A stretch of 64,000 nucleotides of DNA from Olsenella_K sp051878835 (GTDB lineage: Bacteria; Actinomycetota; Coriobacteriia; Coriobacteriales; Atopobiaceae), in the NCBI GenBank assembly GCA_051878835.1, contig JBJEKW010000091.1, positions 35,351 through 99,350 on the forward strand, written 5' to 3'. The stretch's first letter is position 1. Every line of letters starts with the position of its first letter. Below the pieces are notes generated by a model. It ran no database searches. It saw only the letters and a program-made list of their open reading frames with translations, and was not told where the DNA came from. A program made the translations under genes and the position numbers. Below are positions 52,900 through 60,530 of the stretch, piece by piece.

Positions 52900-54060
52900 A
52901 TGCACTTCTCGAAAAGGCTGGATCTGTTTGGTGACGAGGTGTTCGCGGCGCTGAACGAGCGCCGGCGCCAGCTGGAGGCCCAGGGCCGCGAGGTCATTGA
53001 CCTCTCGGTGGGCACGCCCGACTTCGCTCCGCCCCAGCACGTGATCGATGCCCTGATCAACAGCGCGCGCGACCCCGAGAACTGGAAGTACTCGCTGCAC
53101 GACAAGCCCGAGCTGCTGCAGGCCGTGTGCGACTACTACGCCAGCCGCTACGACGTGCACGACATCACGCCCGACATGGTCATGAGCGTGGCCGGCACGC
53201 AGGAGGGCATGAGCCACGTGTGCAGCGCCCTGGTGGACCCGGGCGACGTGGCGCTGGTGCCCGACCCGTGCTACCCGGTGTTTCGCAATGGCAGCCTGCT
53301 GGCCGGCGCCAAGCTGGCCTTCTATCAGATGACGGCACAGAACGACTTCAGGCCTGACGTCTCGCAGATTCCCGACGACGTGGCCGACGCCGCGAAGTAC
53401 ATGGTGGTGTCGCTGCCCGCGAACCCCGTGGGCTCGGTGGGCACGCCGCAGATGTATCGCGACATCATCGCCTTCGCGAAGGAGCACGACATCGTGATCA
53501 TCCACGACAACGCCTACTCCGACATCGTGTTCGACGGGCCTGCGGGCGGCAGCTTCCTCAGCTACCCCGGCGCGCTGGACGTGGGCGTGGAGTTCCTCTC
53601 GCTGTCGAAGTCCTACAACGTCACGGGCTGCCGCCTGAGCTTCCTGGTGGGTCGCCCCGACATCGTGGCCGCCACGCGCAAGCTGCGCAGCCAGGTGAAC
53701 TTCGGCATGTTCCTGCCCGAGCAGGACGCGGCCATAGCCGCCCTGACTGGCCCGCGCCAGCAGGTGGAGCAGCAGCGCATGCGCTACCAGGAGCGCCGCG
53801 ACGCCCTGTGCGACGGCCTGGAGTCCATCGGCTGGCAGCGCCCGAACGCCCACGGCACGCTGTTCGTGTGGGCGCGCCTGCCGCACGGGCGCATGGACTC
53901 CATGGACTTCACGCTGGAGCTCATGGAGAAGGCCGGCGTCATCGTGACCCCCGGCGCTAGCTTTGGTCTGGCGGGCGAGGGCTACGTGCGCTTTGCCCTG
54001 GTGTCGCCCGTGCCGGTGATCCAGAAGGCCGTCGCCGCCATCGGCGCCGCCGACCTGTAG
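52900..54060 (+). CDS. Class I/II PLP-dependent aminotransferase
   Basis: A 386-aa fold-type I aminotransferase. The PLP-binding lysine is Lys237 in SLSKSYNVTG, followed by Arg245 where the family has the TGWR-type phosphate-binding Arg (here TGCR). Earlier motifs are DLSVGTPDFAPP near 33, AGTQEGM near 98, the NP of LPANPVGS near 175 and the Asp-x-x-Tyr of IHDNAYSD near 206. It is closest in layout to LL-diaminopimelate/aspartate-type aminotransferases, but the substrate cannot be fixed. I start at ATG 52900 after AAGGA; the frame extends to 52840. The nitroreductase gene follows after 36 bases. Confidence 0.9.
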   Translation: MHFSKRLDLFGDEVFAALNERRRQLEAQGREVIDLSVGTPDFAPPQHVIDALINSARDPENWKYSLHDKPELLQAVCDYYASRYDVHDITPDMVMSVAGTQEGMSHVCSALVDPGDVALVPDPCYPVFRNGSLLAGAKLAFYQMTAQNDFRPDVSQIPDDVADAAKYMVVSLPANPVGSVGTPQMYRDIIAFAKEHDIVIIHDNAYSDIVFDGPAGGSFLSYPGALDVGVEFLSLSKSYNVTGCRLSFLVGRPDIVAATRKLRSQVNFGMFLPEQDAAIAALTGPRQQVEQQRMRYQERRDALCDGLESIGWQRPNAHGTLFVWARLPHGRMDSMDFTLELMEKAGVIVTPGASFGLAGEGYVRFALVSPVPVIQKAVAAIGAADL

Positions 54061-54096
54061 GCGATTGCTTGTAGACGACTGGCAGGGGAGAAGAAC

Positions 54097-54690
54097 ATGA
54101 ATTCGAGCGACTTCGACTTCAAGGACCTGGTGAAGGCATCCAGGACGTACCGACGCTTCGCCGGCCAGGCCGTTCCGCGCGAGGTGCTGCTGGACCTGGT
54201 GGACACGGCCAGGTTTGCCCCCTCGGGCAACAACATGCAGGTGCTGCGCTTTGCGCTGGCCGACGACCCCCAGCAGGTGGCGCTGCTGGCTAGGCATCAC
54301 GGCTGGGCTGCGGCGCTGCCCGACTTCAACGGCCCCGCCGAGGGCGAGCTGCCCGGCGCCTACATCGGCATCTGCGCCCCGCAGAAGGTCGCACAGAACC
54401 CCATCCGCCTGATCGACTGCGGCATCGCGGCGCAGACCATCTGCCTGGCCGCGGCGCAGAAGGGCCTGGGCACCTGCATGATAAAGAGCTTCGATGCGGA
54501 GGCTTCCGGCATCCTGGGCCTGGACCAGAAGGGCTACGCGCTGCAGCTGCTGATAGCGCTGGGCCAGCCCGCCGCAGACGAGCAGGTGGTGCTGGAGGAC
54601 GTAGACGACCAGCACGGCGTCAAGTACTGGCGCACCGAGGGCAACGTGCACCACGTGCCGAAGCGCTCGCTGGGCGATCTGCTGCTGTAG
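54097..54690 (+). CDS. Nitroreductase family protein
   Basis: A 197-aa FMN-dependent oxidoreductase of the nitroreductase fold, usually a homodimer. It has the N-terminal RTYRRFAGQAVPREVLLDLV segment, whose Arg residues bind FMN phosphate, and SGNNMQVLRFAL near 48, then GIAAQTICLAAAQKGLGTCMI near 110-130. It lacks a C-terminal ferredoxin domain. Natural substrates of this family range from quinones to flavins and cannot be told here. AGGGGAG precedes the ATG, and it is likely co-transcribed with the aminotransferase. A terminator follows. Confidence 0.9.
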   Translation: MNSSDFDFKDLVKASRTYRRFAGQAVPREVLLDLVDTARFAPSGNNMQVLRFALADDPQQVALLARHHGWAAALPDFNGPAEGELPGAYIGICAPQKVAQNPIRLIDCGIAAQTICLAAAQKGLGTCMIKSFDAEASGILGLDQKGYALQLLIALGQPAADEQVVLEDVDDQHGVKYWRTEGNVHHVPKRSLGDLLL

Positions 54691-54741
54691 CGGGTGCGTC
54701 TGCGACTGCGCTGGTTCTTCTTGCCATTTGGCGCAACGCCA

Positions 54742-54778
54742 AGCGCCCCGTCACCTTGCTGGTGGCGGGCGCTTTTTC
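54742..54778 (+). terminator. Terminator after the nitroreductase gene
   Basis: AGCGCCC and GTCACC pair with GGTGGC and GGGCGCT (54742-54773) around TTGCT, followed by TTTT. Confidence 0.82.
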
Positions 54779-54959
54779 CTGGCGCCTTTGGTGACGGGGC
54801 AGCTCGCCTGCAAAGGTGAACATCGTTTATGCGTTTCGTTGGTGTTCGATAAGAGCCTGCGCTAGGTGCGTCGCCTTCAGCCCCGGTGTAGCTATAATGT
54901 TGCGCACATCTGCCCCTGGGATGGGGCGGACAGCATTGGTTTGCTGGGGGTGCATCGTA

Positions 54960-56075
54960 GTGCAATACGAGCAGGGTTCGGCGGATTCCGGTCGCAATGT
55001 CCTTGGGCGAAAGATTCGCACGCTCAGACGCTCCTCTCGCCTGACGCAGGAGGATCTGGCGAAGGGCATCTGCTCGCCCGTGTCGATCTCGCGCATAGAG
55101 AACGGGCACCAGATGCCCTCGCGCAACGTGCTGACGGCGCTTTTGTCCCGCCTGGGCATCAGCATGTACCAGATGTGCAACGAGTACTACAAAAGCGAGC
55201 GCCGCCGCGCGTTTGCCGAGGACGTGTGCGAAGCCCAGCGGCTGCTGTTGATGGGTGACTACGACGGCTCGCAGCGCATGGTGGACGCCATTCGCGCCGA
55301 CTACAGCATGAGCCCGCAGCGCCAGCAGGTGCTGTGCAGCCTGGACGCCAGCCTGGAGCTGTTTCGTAGCGTGACGGCCCAGCAGGTTGACGCCGCCCGC
55401 ATGGCTACGGGCTGTGGTGGGGACGTGGCCCAGACGAGCGGGCACGCCACGGTGTCGCAGGTCCTGGACAGCCTGGGGCAGGCGCTGCACCTGACCTGCC
55501 CCAACGTGGACTCGCGCGACACCGACGCGCTGTGCCAGCTCTGCTTTGACTCGCCTTGCGAGACCGAGATCTGCACGCTGTGCGCCATCAGCGCGGCGCT
55601 GTGGCAGGAGGGACAGGTGGACGACGCGCTGCGCCTGGCACGAACGCTGTTCCTGGCAGTTGGCGATGCGCAGAGTAGTGCCGGCATCAGCCCGGACGCG
55701 TCGGCGGAGAGCCCGACGCGAGTGCCTGGCCAGCAGACCGACGAGGTCTACGGTGGCCAGACAGACATCCTGCAGATGGTGAAGGTGGCCCTGTGCTGCG
55801 TGGCGGCAGGCTGCCTGGAGGGCCGCCAGGAATTCGAGGACGAGCTGGCCTATGCCCGTCGCGCCCGCGACCTCAGCTGCTCCAGCCGCTGGCAGGTGCT
55901 GCTGCCCGAGTCGGTCTACCTGATGGCGCGGGCCAACCACGGCCTGGGGCACAGCGCGGAGGCGCAGCACATCGTGCGCTCCATGGTGCCCTACCTCGAG
56001 CTCATTGACCGAGAAGGGCTGGCCATGATGATACGTGGTTATGCGACGACGCAGATGGGCATCGCACTGTGCTAG
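54960..56075 (+). CDS. XRE-family transcriptional regulator with large C-terminal domain
   Basis: A 371-aa regulator. Residues about 14-70 form a helix-turn-helix of the XRE/Cro type (LGRKIRTLRRSSRLTQEDLAK, then CSPVSISRIENGHQMPS). The remaining 300 residues are helical and Cys/Ala-rich and resemble the TPR-like domain of Rgg/PlcR-type regulators, which often sense peptides; the repeats are diverged, so this is an inference. I start at GTG 54960, after GGGGGTG; the frame extends upstream to 54816 without a ribosome site. It ends four bases from the end of the convergent dehydratase-activator gene, so it might regulate that operon, but nothing in the sequence shows this. Confidence 0.78.
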   Translation: MQYEQGSADSGRNVLGRKIRTLRRSSRLTQEDLAKGICSPVSISRIENGHQMPSRNVLTALLSRLGISMYQMCNEYYKSERRRAFAEDVCEAQRLLLMGDYDGSQRMVDAIRADYSMSPQRQQVLCSLDASLELFRSVTAQQVDAARMATGCGGDVAQTSGHATVSQVLDSLGQALHLTCPNVDSRDTDALCQLCFDSPCETEICTLCAISAALWQEGQVDDALRLARTLFLAVGDAQSSAGISPDASAESPTRVPGQQTDEVYGGQTDILQMVKVALCCVAAGCLEGRQEFEDELAYARRARDLSCSSRWQVLLPESVYLMARANHGLGHSAEAQHIVRSMVPYLELIDREGLAMMIRGYATTQMGIALC

Positions 56076-56079
56076 GCCT

Positions 56080-57909
56080 CTAGGCCTGCTGCAGCGACTC
56101 CAGGCCCAAAAGCGCCGCACCGATGGCGCCGCACAGCTGCGAGTCCTCGTGCGTCTGCACGGGTGCGCCCAGCACATCCTCCAGCGCGTGAACCACGCCC
56201 TCGTTCTGCGCCACTCCGCCGGTCATGAGGTAGGGGGGCTCGGCGTTCACGCGCTTGGCCAGCGTGGCGGTCTTGCGCGCCACGGACTCGTCCAGGCCGT
56301 GGATGACGTCGGCGGTGGCGGTGTCCTGCGCCACCAGCGACACGACCTCGCTCTCGGCGAACACCGTGCACATGCTGGAGATCTTTACCTCCTTCTTCCA
56401 CTTCAGGCCCTCCTGGCAAAACTGGTCCAGGGGCATCTCGAGCACGCGCGCCATGGCCTCCATGAAGCGGCCGGTGCCGGCCGCGCACTTGTCGTTCATC
56501 ACGAAGTTCACGACCTCGCCGTCGGGCGAGAGGTGGATGACCTTGGAGTCCTGGCCGCCGATGTCTATGACGGAGCGCACCTGGGGCGCCAGGTAGTGGG
56601 CGCCCTTCGCGTGACAGGTGATCTCGGTGATGGAGGAGTCCATGCCGGGGATGTTGTCGCGGCCGTAGCCGGTGGCCACCTTTATGGTCATGTCGGACTC
56701 GTCCAGGCCGGCCTGCTGCAGCACCTGCGCCTTCGCGCGCTCGGCGCTCTGCGTGGCACGGGCACCCGTGGGCAGGATCACCTGGGCCACGATGTTTCTC
56801 TGGGCGTCCATGATCACGGCGTCGGTGGAGGTGCTGCCGGAGTCCACGCCCATGGCGTAGACGCCCTTGCGCGACACGCCGCGCCTGCTGACGACTTCCT
56901 TCGCCACGTCGGAGCCGCGCAGCGTCTCGCCAAAGGCCTCGAGCCTGGTGCGCAGCTGGCCGGCGCTCTGTGACGTGCCGTCCGTCTCGATCTTTACCAT
57001 GGGGACGTTCTCCTTCTGTATGGCCTCGGCGTACTCGAATCCGTAGTAGTCGCAGAACTTCATCGTGTGGTAGATGACGCCGCGCTGCCCGCGGCGGCTG
57101 GTCAGCTGGCTGCGTGGCTCCACGTCGTCCATGCGCATGCAGGGCATCTGCTGCAGCAGGGCGTCCGCGTACCAGTCCAGGAAGGCGTCCAGGCTGCCGC
57201 CCGCGCGGCCCGCGTCGGCGCCATCGCCCGTGCGCGTGACCTGGTCGTCGCAGGCGCTGCAGCTGGCGTCGGCCGCCATGCGGGCCAGCTGGGGCGGCGG
57301 GGTCACCAGCAGCTGGCGGTTCGTGCAGGTCTGGTTCTCGACCTTGCAGCCCAGGTCGGTGCCCACGGCGTGCAGCACCGCCTTCGTGGCGTGCGCGCCC
57401 ACCAGCGTGACGCGCTCGTCGGTGCGGGGCAGGGGAGGCTGGAACGCAGCCAGTGCCGCGCCCACGTCGAACGTGCGGCCGCTGTACTCGGCGTAGGCCT
57501 CCGCCAGTCGGCGCAGGCGCTCGCGGAACAGCCTGACCTCGGCCTGGCCGCGCTTGTGGGGCAGGTCCAGCAAGTAGATGAAGTCGAACTTGTCCTGCGC
57601 CTTCAGCACGTCGTAGGCGCGCTTGATGACGTCGCAGCACGTGATGAAGACAGCCTCGTGCACGTCGGGCTGCAGCATGCGCACGATGAGGCCCTTGCCG
57701 TAGCCGCACAGGTTCACGTGGGCCAGGCGGTCGGCCTCGTCGAAGGACGAGACGTCTGCCTCGGCAAGGCGCGCCTTCGCGCCGAAGCCCGCCAGCAGCT
57801 CCACGGGCGTGTACTTGCAGGCGTAGTAGACCACGTGCTGCCCGACCTGCTGATTCGTGTCCTTCTTGCCCTGGGTGGACAAGGAGGGCTTAGTGCTCTG
57901 AAGGGCCAT
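56080..57909 (-). CDS. Fusion of HgdB-like module and BadF/HgdC-type activator ATPase
   Basis: A 609-aa protein. Residues about 25-320 resemble a 2-hydroxyacyl-CoA dehydratase subunit (NLCGYGKGLIVRML, ITCCDVIKRAYDVL, LDLPHKRGQ). Residues about 350-605 are an ASKHA-fold activator: GVDSGSTSTDAV with Asp356, IDIGGQDSKVI, and two Cys, 475 in DKCAAGTGRF and 514 in SSMCTVFAESE, that in HgdC hold a [4Fe-4S] cluster at the dimer interface. Such activators use ATP to inject a low-potential electron into the dehydratase. Usually activator and subunits are separate genes; the fusion is unusual. It is the last gene of a minus operon and overlaps the preceding gene by 20 bases. Confidence 0.88.
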   Translation of the reverse strand: MALQSTKPSLSTQGKKDTNQQVGQHVVYYACKYTPVELLAGFGAKARLAEADVSSFDEADRLAHVNLCGYGKGLIVRMLQPDVHEAVFITCCDVIKRAYDVLKAQDKFDFIYLLDLPHKRGQAEVRLFRERLRRLAEAYAEYSGRTFDVGAALAAFQPPLPRTDERVTLVGAHATKAVLHAVGTDLGCKVENQTCTNRQLLVTPPPQLARMAADASCSACDDQVTRTGDGADAGRAGGSLDAFLDWYADALLQQMPCMRMDDVEPRSQLTSRRGQRGVIYHTMKFCDYYGFEYAEAIQKENVPMVKIETDGTSQSAGQLRTRLEAFGETLRGSDVAKEVVSRRGVSRKGVYAMGVDSGSTSTDAVIMDAQRNIVAQVILPTGARATQSAERAKAQVLQQAGLDESDMTIKVATGYGRDNIPGMDSSITEITCHAKGAHYLAPQVRSVIDIGGQDSKVIHLSPDGEVVNFVMNDKCAAGTGRFMEAMARVLEMPLDQFCQEGLKWKKEVKISSMCTVFAESEVVSLVAQDTATADVIHGLDESVARKTATLAKRVNAEPPYLMTGGVAQNEGVVHALEDVLGAPVQTHEDSQLCGAIGAALLGLESLQQA

Positions 57910-59218
57910 CTGCCCCCTCCTTCTGATTTTGCAAAAGCTCGAGGAACGCGGACATGCGTGTGCCCAGCTGTCCCGGCATGCAATTCTGCCGGTCGCAGGC
58001 GTCGCCGTCCAGGACCAGCGTGGGATAGCCGGCGTCCTCCAGCGTGGTGCGGATGATCTGCGCGGCTCCGGCCGTCTGCTTGCAGCCCCAGTGGCAGAAC
58101 AGCACGACGCCCTGGGCGTCGGTCTGCTGCGCCAGCTCCAGCAGGCGCTGGGCGCGCCGGGTGGACGGGCCGTTGAAGCAGTTGCGCACCAAGCGCTCGG
58201 CCATGAACTCGTAGGGCGTCTGCGGCCCGTACAGGGGCTGCGTCGCCACGTCGACGGCGTCGAACATCATGTCGCTGGCCACTATCTGCGCCGTGGGCAC
58301 GACGTTTATCTGGTCGCCTATGGTTGCCAGGAAGTACGGCGAGACGTGCGCCCACACCAGGTTCAGCCCGTCGAAGCGCTTCGCGTTGCCGAAGTCGCGC
58401 AGCATGTGCTGCGCCAGCTGCTGGCAGCGCGGTGTCCCCAGCGACAGGTGGAAGTCCAGCATCTGCATGAGCTCGATGGTCATGGTGTTGGCCAGGTAGC
58501 GCCCGCGTCGGGCGGGAAGCGTCTGGGCCAGAAGGCGCATGGTGTGCTGGGAGCGCTGGCAGGCCTGTACCAGGGCGTCGCTGTCCAGGGTCTTCCCGTA
58601 GGTGCCCTCGGCCAGCGCACCCAGCTGGCGCAGCTGGTCGGCCACGTAGGCTATGGACTCGGCGCTGACGTCCTCGGGCACGTCGACGTAGTAGTGGGGC
58701 ACGCCCCAGTGCTTGGCCAGCGCCTTGAACGTCAGGTTGTTGGCGTCGCAGGCCACGGTGCAGCTGGCCAGGAGGCGCGGCGAGCGCAGCACGCCCGACA
58801 GCGCCATGCCCATGAGGATCCTGTGGTAGCTGCAGTAGGTCTCGGGGATGCCGCGGCCCTCGGCGTTGGCGATGAAGGCGCCCTCGGCCTGCGCACCCGA
58901 GGCGAACGACGCCACCGCCTCTGCCGTCACCGGCAGAAGGCCCATGGCGTGGAACATCTCGTTGGGGACAAAGATGCTGGTGATGACCTCGCGGTCCACG
59001 TCGCCCAGCGCGTCCACCACGGAGTCCATGAACAGCGCGTAGCCCTCGTTTCCCGAGGGCAGAAGGGTGCGGTCGGGCACGTGGTCCGTCTTTGCCTGCA
59101 TGGCGCGAAATCCCGTCATGAGCCATCCGCGCACGAATCCGGGGTGCTGCTCCAGGTTCCTTGCCGCCACGTCGCCGTACCAGCCTATGACGCGGTCTCC
59201 CAGGCTAGGCGACGCCAT
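57890..59218 (-). CDS. 2-hydroxyacyl-CoA dehydratase-like subunit, paralogue 1
   Basis: A 442-aa HgdB/BcrC-like protein expected to bind an iron-sulfur cluster. Conserved Cys lie in ETYCSYHRILMGMA, LASCTVACDANN, LFCHWGCKQTAG and GDACDRQNCMPGQLGTR, and the STRRAQRLLELA segment is family-like. It is a close relative of the protein from the gene at 59205 (the C-terminal halves share long identical blocks such as RRAQ and CHWGCK). Two such subunits with an activator are the pattern of 2-hydroxyacyl-CoA dehydratases or double-cubane cluster proteins; substrate unknown. Overlaps both neighbours (14 and 20 bases), implying translational coupling. Confidence 0.86.
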   Translation of the reverse strand: MASPSLGDRVIGWYGDVAARNLEQHPGFVRGWLMTGFRAMQAKTDHVPDRTLLPSGNEGYALFMDSVVDALGDVDREVITSIFVPNEMFHAMGLLPVTAEAVASFASGAQAEGAFIANAEGRGIPETYCSYHRILMGMALSGVLRSPRLLASCTVACDANNLTFKALAKHWGVPHYYVDVPEDVSAESIAYVADQLRQLGALAEGTYGKTLDSDALVQACQRSQHTMRLLAQTLPARRGRYLANTMTIELMQMLDFHLSLGTPRCQQLAQHMLRDFGNAKRFDGLNLVWAHVSPYFLATIGDQINVVPTAQIVASDMMFDAVDVATQPLYGPQTPYEFMAERLVRNCFNGPSTRRAQRLLELAQQTDAQGVVLFCHWGCKQTAGAAQIIRTTLEDAGYPTLVLDGDACDRQNCMPGQLGTRMSAFLELLQNQKEGADGPSEH

Positions 59219-60524
59219 CTGCCACCTCCTCGCGCTGCGCCTGCAGCATCTCGACGAAGGCCGAGAAGCGCGTGCTCATCTGGCCCTCCATGCAGTTGCC
59301 GCGGTCGCACGCGTCGCCGTCCAGTACCAGCGTGGGGTAGCCCGCGTCCTCCAGGGTGTGGCGCATCAGCTGGGCCGCGCCGGCCGTCTCCTTGCAGCCC
59401 CAGTGGCAGAACACGATGGCGCCCTGGGCGTCCGTCTGCCGTGCCATGCGCAGAAGCGTCTGGGCGCGACGGGTTGACGGGCCGTTGTAGCTGTTCAGCA
59501 CCAGCCGCTCGGCCATGGACTCGAAGGGCTGGGTCTCGTCGTAGCGCTGAGGGGTGGGGTGCACCTGGTCGTACAGCATGTCGCTGGCCACGATCTGCAC
59601 GTCCTTGCTCTGCGACACCAGGTCGGCGATGGGCTTCAGGAAGAAGGGCGGCACGTGTGCCCACACCAGGCTGACGCCGTCGAAGGGCTTCGCGTGCGCA
59701 AGGTCCTTCTCCATCTGCTGCGCCATGCACAGGGTGGCGTCCGTGCCCATGGCCAGGTGCGTGGCCAGGGCTATCTGCATCTCGTTGCCCATGTCGGAGC
59801 GCATGAAGCGGCCGCGGCGCAGGTGCGTGCTGCGGCGGATGCACTCCTGCGTCTGCAGCGAGTTGGCCACGTGCTGGCGCAATAGCTCGGGGTCCAGGCG
59901 CACGCCGTAGGTCTGCTGCGCCACCTCGGCCATCTGGCGCAGCTGGTCGGCCACGTAGTGGATGGACTCGTCGTCGGTCTCGTAGGGCACGTCCACGTAC
60001 ACGTGCGGGATGTGCCAGTGGCTTCCGAGCACCTTGAACGTCAGGTTGTTGGCGTCGCAGGCCACCGAGCAGCTGGCCAGCATGGGCGGCGCCTCCAGGA
60101 CGCCGGACTTTGCCAGGCCGATGAGCACCTTGTGGAACGAGCAGTACGTCTCGGGGATGCCGGCCTCCTCGGCCGCGGTCACAAAGCCGGACTCCGCGTG
60201 GGCGGCCGTCGTGAAGCCGGACATGGCCTCGGCCGTGACGGGCTTCAGCCCCATGGCCAGGAAGACCTCGTTCGGCAGGAAGATGCTGGTGACCACGGCG
60301 TGCTGGAAGTCGTTCAGCGCGTCCGTGACGCTGTCCAGCGCGATGGCGGCGGCCTGGCGCTGGTAGGGCATCACGTTGAGCTCGGGCAGGGCGTTCACCT
60401 TTACGCGCTCGGCGTTGAAGGCGAAGTCCAGCCACCAGCGCACGCCGTCCGGGGCGTCGCCAATGTGCTGCCCTATGAGGTTGCCGTACGTGTCGATGAT
60501 GCGGCCGGTGAGGTTTTGTGCCAT
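59205..60524 (-). CDS. 2-hydroxyacyl-CoA dehydratase-like subunit, paralogue 2
   Basis: A 439-aa paralogue of the preceding entry, with the same Cys pattern: ETYCSFHKVLIGLA, LASCSVACDANN, VFCHWGCKETAG and GDACDRGNCMEGQ. The N-terminal half differs more, as expected for the two unlike subunits of a heterodimer. It starts six bases after the M16 peptidase stop and its 3' end overlaps the next gene by 14 bases. As with its partner, radical dehydration of a 2-hydroxyacyl-CoA or reduction of a small substrate are both possible. Gene duplication is inferred from similarity. Confidence 0.86.
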   Translation of the reverse strand: MAQNLTGRIIDTYGNLIGQHIGDAPDGVRWWLDFAFNAERVKVNALPELNVMPYQRQAAAIALDSVTDALNDFQHAVVTSIFLPNEVFLAMGLKPVTAEAMSGFTTAAHAESGFVTAAEEAGIPETYCSFHKVLIGLAKSGVLEAPPMLASCSVACDANNLTFKVLGSHWHIPHVYVDVPYETDDESIHYVADQLRQMAEVAQQTYGVRLDPELLRQHVANSLQTQECIRRSTHLRRGRFMRSDMGNEMQIALATHLAMGTDATLCMAQQMEKDLAHAKPFDGVSLVWAHVPPFFLKPIADLVSQSKDVQIVASDMLYDQVHPTPQRYDETQPFESMAERLVLNSYNGPSTRRAQTLLRMARQTDAQGAIVFCHWGCKETAGAAQLMRHTLEDAGYPTLVLDGDACDRGNCMEGQMSTRFSAFVEMLQAQREEVADGVA

Positions 60525-60530
60525 GGGGTG

